Shown here: in pieces, positions 56,595 through 64,000 of the stretch
Layout of the letters: every line of letters starts with the position of its first letter
Numbering within the stretch: the first letter of the stretch is position 1
DNA from: Candidatus Contendobacter odensis Run_B_J11
GTDB lineage: Bacteria > Pseudomonadota > Gammaproteobacteria > Competibacterales > Competibacteraceae
NCBI RefSeq assembly: GCF_000531125.1
Contig: NZ_CBTK010000295.1
Span: 1-64,000 of the forward strand
Length of the DNA stretch: 64,000 nt
Reading direction: 5' to 3'
Program-made: the position numbers and the translations under genes
Notes under the pieces: model-generated
What the model was told of the DNA's origin: nothing
Database searches by the model: none
What the model saw: the letters and a program-made list of their open reading frames with translations, nothing else

Positions 56595-58193
56595 TCAGTC
56601 CATCGCTTCATACAACGGCAGAGTCAAGAACTCAGGATAATCCGCCGACAACGACATCTCTTCAAAGATCTTCGCAGCCTGATCGTAGGTCGCAGTGTCC
56701 TCGCCTTGGGCCGTTACCGTCGCTTTAACCTTCGCCAGTTCCTCAGGAATAAAGCCGCGCACCATATCAGCGGTGACCTTGCGGCCATCGTCCAAAATGC
56801 CCTTTGGACTCACCACCCACTGCCACACTTGCGAGCGGGCGATTTCCGCCGTAGCCGCGTCTTCCATCAGATTATGAATCGGTACGCAGCCATTACCTGC
56901 CAGCCAGGAGCCGAGATAGTGAATACCGACATTGATGTTATTGCGCACACCTAATTCGGTAATCGGTTGTTCCGGCTGGAAATTCAGGAAGTCCTTGGCG
57001 GTAAACACTTCGTCGCGCTGCTTTTGCCACTGATTCGGCTTGTCACCCAGCACCTTGACAAATTCCTCGTGGGCAATGGGCACCAGACCGGGATGCGCCA
57101 CCCAGCCGCCGTCAAAACCGTCGTTGGCGTCGCGGGTCTTGTCGTGGCGAATACCGGCCAGCGCTTTCTCATTCGCCACCGGGTCATTCTTAATCGGGAT
57201 CAGCGCACTCATGCCGCCCATGGCCGGAGCGCCGCGCTTATGGCAAATCTTGACCAGTTGCAGCGCGTAGGAACGCATAAACGGCACTTCCATCGTAATC
57301 GCGGCGCGATTGGCCAGGCAGAACTCCTTATTCTTCTTAAACTTCTTGATACAGCTAAAGATGTAATCCCAGCGCCCGGCATTCAGACCGGCAGAATGCT
57401 CGCGCAATTCGTACAGAATTTCTTCCATCTCAAAGGTGGCGAGAATGGTTTCCACCAATACGGTGGCTTTAATCGTGCCTTGGGGAATACCGCACTCGTT
57501 CTGCGCCATGACGAAAAGGTCATTCCACAACCGCGCTTCGAGGTGTGACTCCATCTTCGGCAAGTAAAAAAACGGCCCCGCGCCAGCCGCAACCTGTTCT
57601 TTGGCGTTGTGGAAGAATACCAGGCCGAAATCGAAAATACCGCCGGAGACCCGCTGACCATCCACCAACACATGCTTCTCATCCAGATGCCAGCCACGCG
57701 GGCGAATTTGCAGCGTCGCGATGGTGTCATTGAGCCGGTATTCCTTGCCGACTTCGTTGGTAAAGCTGAGTTTGCGGCGAATGGCGTCGAACAGATTCAC
57801 CTGGCCCTGAATCTGGTTGTACCAGTTGGGGCTGTTGGAATCCTCAAAGTCGGTCATGTAGGAATCAGCGCCGGAGTTGTAGGCGTTGATGATCATTTTG
57901 GCCTCGACCGGGCCAGTAATTTCGGTGCGGCGGCGCTCCAGCGCTTTCGGCAACGGCGCAATTTTCCAGTCGCCTTCACGGATAGGCTTCGTTTCCGGCA
58001 GAAAATCCGGCAACTCACCCGCATCAATCCGGGCTTGACGGGCGACACGGGCTTTGAGCAACTCTTGGCGGCGACCTTCAAAAGCGCGGTGCAGCTTGGC
58101 AACCAGCGCCAAAGCATCATGGCTCAGGATTTGGTCGAAGCGGGGATGCAGCGGGGCATTGACTTGTACGCCAGCAGGCAAATTCAGACTCAT
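56595..58193 (-). CDS. aceB: Malate synthase A
   Basis: AceB condenses glyoxylate with acetyl-CoA to malate, the second step of the glyoxylate shunt. The 532-residue protein (E. coli 533) is isoform A. Signatures are NAPLHPRFDQILSHDALALV, ITGPVEAKMIINAYNSGADS, MTDFEDSNSPNWYNQIQGQV, KATVLVETILATFEMEEILY with the glyoxylate/Mg site and WQWVVSPKGILDDGRKVTAD. It is 161 bases downstream of aceA but a strong terminator lies between them, so it probably has its own promoter or depends on read-through. No aceK is present. Confidence 0.97.
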   Translation of the reverse strand: MSLNLPAGVQVNAPLHPRFDQILSHDALALVAKLHRAFEGRRQELLKARVARQARIDAGELPDFLPETKPIREGDWKIAPLPKALERRRTEITGPVEAKMIINAYNSGADSYMTDFEDSNSPNWYNQIQGQVNLFDAIRRKLSFTNEVGKEYRLNDTIATLQIRPRGWHLDEKHVLVDGQRVSGGIFDFGLVFFHNAKEQVAAGAGPFFYLPKMESHLEARLWNDLFVMAQNECGIPQGTIKATVLVETILATFEMEEILYELREHSAGLNAGRWDYIFSCIKKFKKNKEFCLANRAAITMEVPFMRSYALQLVKICHKRGAPAMGGMSALIPIKNDPVANEKALAGIRHDKTRDANDGFDGGWVAHPGLVPIAHEEFVKVLGDKPNQWQKQRDEVFTAKDFLNFQPEQPITELGVRNNINVGIHYLGSWLAGNGCVPIHNLMEDAATAEIARSQVWQWVVSPKGILDDGRKVTADMVRGFIPEELAKVKATVTAQGEDTATYDQAAKIFEEMSLSADYPEFLTLPLYEAMD

Positions 58194-58256
58194 GGCTGTT
58201 CCTCGATAGATGTTCGGGCAAAAACGGTGGCGGCATAGTAGCGCGGTTTCAAAGGC

Positions 58257-58284
58257 AAAAACCCGGAGGGTTTAGCTCCGGGTT
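58257..58284 (-). terminator. Rho-independent terminator between aceA and aceB
   Basis: AACCCGGAG and CTCCGGGTT form a perfect nine-pair stem with a seven-base loop; on the minus strand the T-run follows (complement of AAAAA at 58257-58261). It stands about 70 bases after the aceA stop and 64 bases before the aceB start. Confidence 0.9.
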
Positions 58285-58354
58285 ATCGTTGATGCCGGGA
58301 TTCCGCCAGCCGCTCATTTTTGAAAGCGACTAGCGGAGCAAGACCGTGGAGCGC

Positions 58355-59647
58355 TCAGTGGAATTGCTCTTCCTCGGTCGAACCGGTCAGCGCGGTAACA
58401 GAGGACACGCCGCCCTGAATCACTGTGGTCATGTCGTCGAAGTAGCCGGTGCCCACTTCCTGCTGATGACTGACGAAGGTGTAGCCGCGATCCCGCGCCG
58501 CGAATTCCTGCTCCTGCACCTTCTCGACGTAGGCGGTCATGCCACGCTTCACATAATCCTGCGCCAGATCAAACATGTGGTACCACATGTTGTGAATGCC
58601 GGCCAAGGTGATGAACTGGTACTTGTAGCCCATCGCGCCCAGCTCGCGCTGGAATTTAGCAATAGTGGCGTCATCCAGATTTTTCTTCCAGTTGAATGAC
58701 GGCGAGCAGTTGTAAGCCAGCATCTTGCCGGGGAATTTGGCCTGGATCGCCTCGGCAAAGCGGCGGGCAAATTCCAGATCAGGCGTACCGGTTTCGCACC
58801 ACACCATGTCGGCGTAGGGCGCATAAGCCAGACCGCGCGAAATCGCCTGTTCCAGACCTTTCTTGGTCTTGTAGAAGCCTTCGACGGTGCGTTCGCCGGT
58901 GCAGAACGGCTTGTCGTTTTCGTCGCAATCGCTGGTCAGCAAGTCCGCCGCTTCGGCGTCGGTGCGAGCCAGAATGATGGTCGGCACCCCGCAGACATCT
59001 GCCGCCAGCCGCGCCGCGATCAGCTTTTGCACCGCTTCCTGGGAAGGAACCAGCACCTTGCCGCCCATGTGGCCGCACTTCTTGACCGAGGCCAGTTGAT
59101 CCTCGAAATGCACCCCGCCCGCGCCAGCGCGGATCATGGACTTCATCAGTTCATGGGCGTTCAGCACCCCGCCAAACCCGGCTTCGGCATCACCGACAAT
59201 CGGCAGGAAGTAGTCAATGAAATCCTTGTGGCCGGGGCCAATGCCACGGGCGCACTGAATTTCGTCGGCGCGCTTGAAGGTATTGTTGATGCGCTCGACC
59301 ACCGCCGGTACCGAATTGACCGGATACAGCGACTGGTCGGGATACATCGCCATGTAGGTATTGTTGTCGGCGGCGACCTGCCAGCCGGACAGATAAATGG
59401 CCTTGACCCCGGCCTTGGCCTGCTGCATCGCCTGGCCGCCGGTCAACGCCCCCAAGCAATTGACATAGGGTTCAGTGGTGATCAACTGCCACAGCCTCTC
59501 CGCTCCCCGCTGCGCCAAGCTGTATTCAATCGGCATGTTGCCACGCAACCGCACCACATCTTCAGCGGTATAGCCGCGTTCGATACCTTTCCAGCGAGGA
59601 TTCTCGGCCCAGTCTTTTTTCAGTTGCGCAGCGCTCAGATGTGCCAT
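58355..59647 (-). CDS. aceA: Isocitrate lyase
   Basis: AceA splits isocitrate into glyoxylate and succinate, bypassing the decarboxylating TCA steps. The 430-residue protein (E. coli 434) has the catalytic [57 protein letters not shown] and [16 protein letters not shown]. Starting as [20 protein letters not shown] it is a typical proteobacterial aceA. It is divergent from glk across about 250 bases. In an acetate- or PHA-using organism the pair aceA-aceB allows growth and storage from C2 units. Confidence 0.97.
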   Translation of the reverse strand: MAHLSAAQLKKDWAENPRWKGIERGYTAEDVVRLRGNMPIEYSLAQRGAERLWQLITTEPYVNCLGALTGGQAMQQAKAGVKAIYLSGWQVAADNNTYMAMYPDQSLYPVNSVPAVVERINNTFKRADEIQCARGIGPGHKDFIDYFLPIVGDAEAGFGGVLNAHELMKSMIRAGAGGVHFEDQLASVKKCGHMGGKVLVPSQEAVQKLIAARLAADVCGVPTIILARTDAEAADLLTSDCDENDKPFCTGERTVEGFYKTKKGLEQAISRGLAYAPYADMVWCETGTPDLEFARRFAEAIQAKFPGKMLAYNCSPSFNWKKNLDDATIAKFQRELGAMGYKYQFITLAGIHNMWYHMFDLAQDYVKRGMTAYVEKVQEQEFAARDRGYTFVSHQQEVGTGYFDDMTTVIQGGVSSVTALTGSTEEEQFH

Positions 59648-59894
59648 TTTTTCGTGTCCTCTTCGAGAGTTACGGGGTTGGTGGTTAGAACTCGCTTACT
59701 GTCGCCGAAAGGCCCCTGAGATTTTGTAGTGTAAAATGGGGAGCAAATCGCGAAATTACGTTTATCTTAATGTGGCTATGCAACATTTTACAAGATGGTG
59801 ACGGTGAATCCCCACTCTGGCTTGGCGCGTGGCAGCATCAACGTGCAGTGCTATCGAAACTGTCCTGATTTTTCACCCAACTGGAAACCGTGTA

Positions 59895-60854
59895 ATGGCA
59901 AAAAACCGCTCTGAACATCCCGATTTGATCGCCGACATTGGCGGCACCAACGCCCGGTTCGCACGGATTGACGCTCAGCGCCGGCCTTACGCCGAACACC
60001 TTCTGGCCTGCGCCGATTTCCCCAATTTGAGCGCCGCGACTGAAGCCTATCTGGCGAGCGTAGGTGGACCGCGCCCGACTCAGGCAGCGGTTGCGGTCGC
60101 TACCCCCATCACCGGCGACTGGATTCAGTTTACCAACAGCGCCTGGTCATTCTCGACCGAAACGACGCAACGGGAACTGGGGCTGGATCGGTTGCTGATT
60201 CTCAATGATTTCACCGCGCTGGCGCTGGCGCTGCCCCTGCTGAACTCCGATGAACGCCGGGCGGTCGGCGGTGGAACAGCAGTTGCCGAAGCGCCCATTG
60301 GGCTGATTGGACCCGGCACCGGTCTGGGGGTATCGGGATTGGTATGGTCAGGCAGCCGCTGGATTCCATTGCAGACCGAAGGGGGGCACGTTACTTTTTC
60401 GCCGTTGAACGAGAAGGAATGGGCGATCAGCCGGATATTGCAGCGCCAGTTCGGCCATGTCTCACCGGAGCGGCTGCTGGCCGGGCCAGGATTGATCAAT
60501 CTCTATACGGCGCTGGCGGAAGTGGAAGGCTGGCCGACGGAGAAATTAAATCCCGCTGATATAAGCGACCGCGGATTAGCCGGAAGCTGTCCGCATTGCG
60601 TAGACGTATTAAACCTGTTCTGCGGGGCGCTGGGCGCGGCGGCGGGCAATCTGGCGCTCACTCTGGGCGCACGCGGCGGTGTTTATATCGGCGGCGGCAT
60701 CGTGCCGCGTTTGGGGGAATTTTTTGACCACTCAACCTTCCGCGCCCACTTTGAGGCCAAGGGCCGGTTCAGCGACTATCTGGCCACGATCCCAACCTGG
60801 GTGATCACCGCCGCCAACCCGGCATTAAGAGGCGTGGCGGCGGCGCTGGAATAG
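59895..60854 (+). CDS. glk: Glucokinase
   Basis: Glk phosphorylates glucose with ATP. The 319-residue protein (E. coli 321) has the phosphate-binding DLIADIGGTNARFARIDAQR, LILNDFTALALALPLL with the catalytic Asp, LIGPGTGLGVSGLVWSG, EGGHVTFSPLNEKEWAI and GGVYIGGGIVPRLGEFF. ATG 59895 has GGAAA eight bases upstream and matches the family N-terminus; an in-frame extension to 59829 is unlikely. It is convergent with the transglutaminase-like gene. It links glucose released by MalQ to PPi-phosphofructokinase or back to glycogen. Confidence 0.96.
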   Translation: MAKNRSEHPDLIADIGGTNARFARIDAQRRPYAEHLLACADFPNLSAATEAYLASVGGPRPTQAAVAVATPITGDWIQFTNSAWSFSTETTQRELGLDRLLILNDFTALALALPLLNSDERRAVGGGTAVAEAPIGLIGPGTGLGVSGLVWSGSRWIPLQTEGGHVTFSPLNEKEWAISRILQRQFGHVSPERLLAGPGLINLYTALAEVEGWPTEKLNPADISDRGLAGSCPHCVDVLNLFCGALGAAAGNLALTLGARGGVYIGGGIVPRLGEFFDHSTFRAHFEAKGRFSDYLATIPTWVITAANPALRGVAAALE

Positions 60855-60865
60855 GTTTCATCAAT

Positions 60866-61699
60866 CTAGCTTGTGACCGGCAACAAGGCATCTGCGCCCA
60901 CTGGATCGGTCCACACGGTGAATCGCTCCAGCCGGCTGGGGCCGAAGGAGGTCAAGAGCGCTACATCAGCGGCGTCGTGACCATAGGCCATCAAGATCCG
61001 ACCGATGCGCGGGGTGTGGTTACGCGGATCAAAGGCGTACCAGCGCCCCCCCAGGTACGCCTCAAACCATGCGCTGAAGTCCATCGGTTCAGGCGTTGAC
61101 GCCACCCCAACATCGCCGAGATAACCGGTGCAATACCGAGCGGGGATGTTCAGACAGCGGCAGAAGGTGACCGCCAGATGGGTGAAATCGCGACAGACGC
61201 CGACCCGCTCCTGGTACACCTCATACGCCGTGCGCGTCTTTCGCGCCTGCATGTAATCAAAGGTGATGTGATGATGCACAAAGTCGCAGATCGCCTGCAC
61301 TCGCGCCCAACCTTTCGGCACGGTGCTAAACAGCGACCAGGCGATATCCACCATCCGATCTACTTCGCAATAGCGGCTCGGCATCAAAAACGTGAGCGTC
61401 ATATCCGGTAAATCATAGATTTCATCTTGTCCGGCGGCGGGATTCTGATAATCCGGCTGGCCGCTGTCCTCCACCACTGCATCATTCCAGAACCGGATCG
61501 GACCGGCGGGCGCAATCAGACGAACACAGCGATTGCCAAACCGATCCATGTATTCGCTGATCGGCACCGAAGGTTCAACCAGCAGATAGTCACCCCGGCG
61601 GATCGCCAGCTTCCATGAGGGATGGAGGTAAAGCATCGCAATCATCGGCGTCGGTGCCGGATGCTCGAAGATAATGTCGTACCCAACTCGAATCAGCAT
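60866..61699 (-). CDS. Transglutaminase-like cysteine peptidase family protein
   Basis: A 277-residue protein with an N-terminal beta domain (1-120) and a transglutaminase-like core. The nucleophilic Cys lies in QERVGVCRDFTHLAVTFCRC, followed by LNIPARYCTGYLGDVG and MDFSAWFEAYLGGRWYAFDP. Where many transglutaminase-fold enzymes have His-Ala-Trp, this has Ser-Ala-Trp; I believe this is shared by the subfamily rather than a lesion, with the catalytic His supplied by a nearby residue such as the one in DPRNHTPRIG. Likely activity is amide-bond cleavage, target unknown. It has no signal peptide. Confidence 0.88.
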   Translation of the reverse strand: MLIRVGYDIIFEHPAPTPMIAMLYLHPSWKLAIRRGDYLLVEPSVPISEYMDRFGNRCVRLIAPAGPIRFWNDAVVEDSGQPDYQNPAAGQDEIYDLPDMTLTFLMPSRYCEVDRMVDIAWSLFSTVPKGWARVQAICDFVHHHITFDYMQARKTRTAYEVYQERVGVCRDFTHLAVTFCRCLNIPARYCTGYLGDVGVASTPEPMDFSAWFEAYLGGRWYAFDPRNHTPRIGRILMAYGHDAADVALLTSFGPSRLERFTVWTDPVGADALLPVTS

Positions 61700-61872
61700 C
61701 AGAGTTCCTTCTTGTTGAAGTGGAGATGCTTATGGCTCACCACCTATCAGATTCAAAATAGAATCGTGTAGTTGATGGAAAATGGAGGGCAGGAGTAGCC
61801 TGCTAAGCCGCTATTTTCACAAGCTAAAGCCTGTTCACGACATCGGTCGAAAACCGATAGGTGGCAAGATAT

Positions 61873-62724
61873 CTATGGCTTCATCTGCGAACTGCCCCAA
61901 TCCTCAAGCAGAATTTCCAGCTCCGCTAACTGAAGCTCAGTGATGCCCAATTGCACGGCCTCCTGGGTGGCCCCCAGCGCGATGTCGGGTTCATGGCGCA
62001 GACCGATTCCCAGCTTGTCACACATTTGATCCATCAAGCGCACCATGACTAACAGCGAGTTATTAGCGTCGTAAGGTTCCTTGTGATGATCGCGGGCCAC
62101 GACGCCGTATTCCTCCGGCAGGTTCCAGCGCTTCATCAGCACATAGCCCTGAGCGTTATGCATGGTGCTATCCAACACTTCCAGCAGCAGCGCTTCCGAT
62201 AATTGGCTGGCGTTAAGATTACGGCTGCCGCACAGTTCGTCAGCCAACCGCAGAATTGCCAGTTGGCCGATGTTGTGCAGCAAACCCGCCATAAAAGCGG
62301 TATCCACCAGCAGTTGATAACCACAGCGCTGAGCCAGCCACTGTGCACCCAATCCCGACGCGAAGGCGTGTTGCCAGAGTTTCTCCATGTACTGGCCAAT
62401 CTGTGGATTGCGAACCAGGTACAGGCTGGACAGGGACATCGCCATGGTCAGCGTCGCGACCTGACGAATGCCGAGGCGGATAATCGCTTTCTGGATGGTG
62501 GTGATCTTTTGCAGGCCGCTGTAGAACGATGAGTTAGCGGCCCGCAGAATCTGACTGGACAGAGCCTGATCGCCGATGATCATGGCTTCCAGATCGGCGA
62601 TCCGGGTATTGCTGTCGTGCAACGCTTTTTGCAGTTTCATCGCCACCGCAGGAAAAGCCGGCAGTTGCAACTTGTCTGAGGCGAGGGCCTTAATGAAAGT
62701 ATCCTGTAACGAATGCACACTCAT
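61873..62724 (-). CDS. HDOD-domain signalling protein
   Basis: A 283-residue single HDOD domain protein (about 18-215). LQLPAFPAVAMKLQKALHDS, DLEAMIIGDQALSSQILRAA, SSFYSGLQKITTIQKAIIRL, MAGLLHNIGQLAILRLADEL and WNLPEEYGVVARDHH are family blocks. The HDOD fold relates to HD phosphohydrolases but usually lacks catalysis and acts as a scaffold in signalling, motility or stress pathways. No attached EAL, GGDEF or receiver domain is present. It stands alone between the transglutaminase-like gene and the DUF188 gene. Confidence 0.92.
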   Translation of the reverse strand: MSVHSLQDTFIKALASDKLQLPAFPAVAMKLQKALHDSNTRIADLEAMIIGDQALSSQILRAANSSFYSGLQKITTIQKAIIRLGIRQVATLTMAMSLSSLYLVRNPQIGQYMEKLWQHAFASGLGAQWLAQRCGYQLLVDTAFMAGLLHNIGQLAILRLADELCGSRNLNASQLSEALLLEVLDSTMHNAQGYVLMKRWNLPEEYGVVARDHHKEPYDANNSLLVMVRLMDQMCDKLGIGLRHEPDIALGATQEAVQLGITELQLAELEILLEDWGSSQMKP

Positions 62725-62833
62725 TCATTCACCTCTCCCGCCGGAGAACTATGTTCAGCGCTTGCAAAATGAACGGAGTTTTCCAGATTTTCATCCGGGC
62801 CGACCCGTTCCAACATGCGGTGCGCAAAGCGTA

Positions 62834-63286
62834 CTAACGAACGCGGCGCTGCGCCAGCCAGCGATCCAGACTATTGGCGAAGGCTTGCTTATCGCGGTCG
62901 TGGTAGGGCGCAGGACCGCCGGTCACACCGCCCGCCGCCCGTAACTCTTCCTTGAGATTACGCAAGGCCAGTCGTTCCTGAATGTTATCCGCCGTATAAA
63001 GCTCACCACGCGGGTTGAGCGCAGGAACACCTTTCGCCACCAACCGCGCCGCCAGCGGAATATCAGCGGTGATCACCAGGTCGCTGGCCGTGGCTTGTTC
63101 GACGAGGTAATGATCGGCTTCGTCAAAGCCCTGGCTGACCTGTACTGCCGTGATCAGGGGTGAGGGCGGCGTTTGCAGCCGCTGGTTAGCCACCAGGGTG
63201 ACCGGAACTCCGACCCGTTGGGAAGCCCGGAACACGATGGTTTTGACCGGAAGGGGACAGGCGTCCGCGTCAATCCAGATTCTCAT
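62834..63286 (-). CDS. YaiI/YqxD family protein (DUF188)
   Basis: A 150-residue PIN-like protein of the DUF188 family. MRIWIDADACPLPVKTIVFR at the N-terminus carries the conserved Asp pair, then VSQGFDEADHYLVEQATASD, LVITADIPLAARLVAKG, and GELYTADNIQERLALRNLKE with GGPAPYHDRDKQAFANSLDR. The acidic residues and fold suggest a metal-dependent nuclease, but no activity is established to my knowledge. It overlaps the Bcr/CflA-type gene upstream by ATGA, so it is co-transcribed with it. Confidence 0.93.
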   Translation of the reverse strand: MRIWIDADACPLPVKTIVFRASQRVGVPVTLVANQRLQTPPSPLITAVQVSQGFDEADHYLVEQATASDLVITADIPLAARLVAKGVPALNPRGELYTADNIQERLALRNLKEELRAAGGVTGGPAPYHDRDKQAFANSLDRWLAQRRVR

Positions 63287-64000
63287 GCGCTCCCTCCGTC
63301 ACCCACCAAAGCACGATGCGTCCCATAGGCCAGCAGTCCGCAGCCGGCGATGACCGTCGCCATGGATAGCGCGGAACCGCCTAGCAATCCGACCAGCGTA
63401 CTCGATACTGTGGCTATCCCAAATTGTAGCGTGCCGATCAGCGCCGAGGCGCTACCGGCGCGGGCGCCCTGATCAGCCAAAGCTTCAGCCATTGCATTCG
63501 GCGCGGTGAAGCCGAGGCTGGCGAGATAACCGAACAGCGGGATCAGCAGCACCGGCAAACCACCCCAGCCACTCACCGCCACTGCCAGCAACCCCAATCC
63601 CAGCACCACTGTGGTGCGATTGGCGCGACGTAGAATGGTATCGGCGCTGTAGTGCAACAACAGTCGGCGATTGATTTGCGAACTGGCGATCAGCCCCAGC
63701 GCATTCAGGCCGAATAGCCAGCCATACGCCCATGTCGGTACGCCATACAGCTCGATGAAGACATGCGGTGAACCGGTGATGTAGGCGAACAAGCCCGCTT
63801 GCGCGAAGCCGCCACTCAGGGTGTAGCCGATCAAACGCCGGTCGCGCAGCAACGCGCCGTACCCGCGCAACGCCGCCCCGATCCCGCTGCTGGAAACTGT
63901 GTCCGCCGGTCGCGTTTCCGGCAGGTAGCGCCAACTGACCAGCAGACAGACCAGCCCGAACAACGCCAGCGTGGCAAAAATTGCGCGCCAGCCGGCGAAA
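63283..64000 (-). CDS. Bcr/CflA-type MFS multidrug transporter, N-terminal part outside window
   Basis: The C-terminal roughly 239 residues are visible, with about seven membrane helices. At the window edge the frame reads AGWRAIFATLALFGLV, then SWRYLPETR, which is the hallmark after helix 6 in Bcr/CflA drug efflux proteins. SPHVFIELYGVPTWAYGWLF and GFTAPNAMAEALADQGARAG with SASALIGTLQFG are further typical parts. It probably exports a drug or metabolite (bicyclomycin-type efflux). The gene continues beyond base 64000. It overlaps the DUF188 gene at its stop. Confidence 0.92.
   Translation of the reverse strand, partial: FAGWRAIFATLALFGLVCLLVSWRYLPETRPADTVSSSGIGAALRGYGALLRDRRLIGYTLSGGFAQAGLFAYITGSPHVFIELYGVPTWAYGWLFGLNALGLIASSQINRRLLLHYSADTILRRANRTTVVLGLGLLAVAVSGWGGLPVLLIPLFGYLASLGFTAPNAMAEALADQGARAGSASALIGTLQFGIATVSSTLVGLLGGSALSMATVIAGCGLLAYGTHRALVGDGGSA

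Noticed and set aside
61061-61095. Loss of the catalytic His in the transglutaminase-like protein (Ser-Ala-Trp)
   Set aside because: I believe the DFSAWFEAYL form is normal in this subfamily, so it is not good evidence of inactivation.

Overview
The window looks like a chromosomal stretch of a GC-rich gammaproteobacterium. FtsK, ClpA/ClpS, InfA, Aat/Bpt, CysB and GuaC are all of gammaproteobacterial type. The combination of glycogen enzymes (glgC, glgB, glgX, malQ), glucokinase, a pyrophosphate-type phosphofructokinase and both glyoxylate-shunt enzymes fits a glycogen-cycling organism such as the Competibacteraceae. That assignment is inference from gene content, not from a marker gene.

Layout. 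1-1.45 kb: insertion-sequence debris (end of an IS3-type transposase, a second transposase tail, and an IS1-like transposase broken by a frameshift and lacking its first catalytic Asp). 1.76-8.75 kb: PPi-phosphofructokinase, ftsK, a GNAT/FemAB-like gene, and the N-degron aminoacyl-transferases aat and bpt; bpt ends inside a palindromic repeat. 8.9-13.6 kb (minus): glgC-malQ-guaC-thiM. 13.8-23.7 kb (plus): glgB-cysB, a divergent Tus-like replication-terminator protein, glgX and the sulfate importer genes cysT-cysW-cysA. 23.8-28.1 kb: a membrane protein, a DUF2058 protein, serA, a divergently transcribed D-2-hydroxyglutarate-dehydrogenase-like flavoenzyme and a tiny Cys-rich protein.

28.2-35.5 kb (minus): a tightly overlapping eight-gene operon with TerD, an AIM24-like protein, ATP-grasp, glycosyltransferase, two phosphoribosyltransferase-fold proteins (one with TRSP, one with PELOTA), a HAD phosphatase and an HpcH/CitE-like lyase. 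This is a compact Ter stress operon predicted to make and sense a nucleoside-like metabolite, and is the most interesting system here. 35.7-39.9 kb: complete general amino-acid ABC transporter aapJQMP. 40-42.8 kb: alpha/beta hydrolase, sirtuin cobB (whose upstream region is a MITE-like element) and a Sel1/lytic transglycosylase lipoprotein. 43-50 kb: an EF-G paralogue, small membrane protein, macrodomain, rubredoxin, thiD-thiE, hemL, a Uma2 nuclease-fold protein and a cluster of hairpins. 50.2-55.2 kb: dsbB, flavodoxin-like, a DsbA-like isomerase, infA, clpA, clpS. 55.4-64 kb: lrgA-lrgB, aceA, aceB, glk, a transglutaminase-like protein, an HDOD protein, a YaiI/DUF188 protein and a partial Bcr/CflA transporter.

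How it fits together. Glucose enters as glucose-6-phosphate (Glk) and can be stored through GlgC/GlgB and released through GlgX/MalQ; PPi-PFK gives reversible glycolysis and AceA/AceB conserve acetyl-CoA carbon. Aat and Bpt tag substrates that ClpS passes to ClpA, but the usual aat-bpt-infA-clpA-clpS neighbourhood has been split by about 43 kb. CysB lies near the sulfate permease genes it probably controls. ThiM, ThiD and ThiE together make a thiamine salvage route. Palindromic repeats recur at 8.7, 17.1, 18.4 and 41.8 kb, and a different repeat has inserted in frame into a ter-operon gene.
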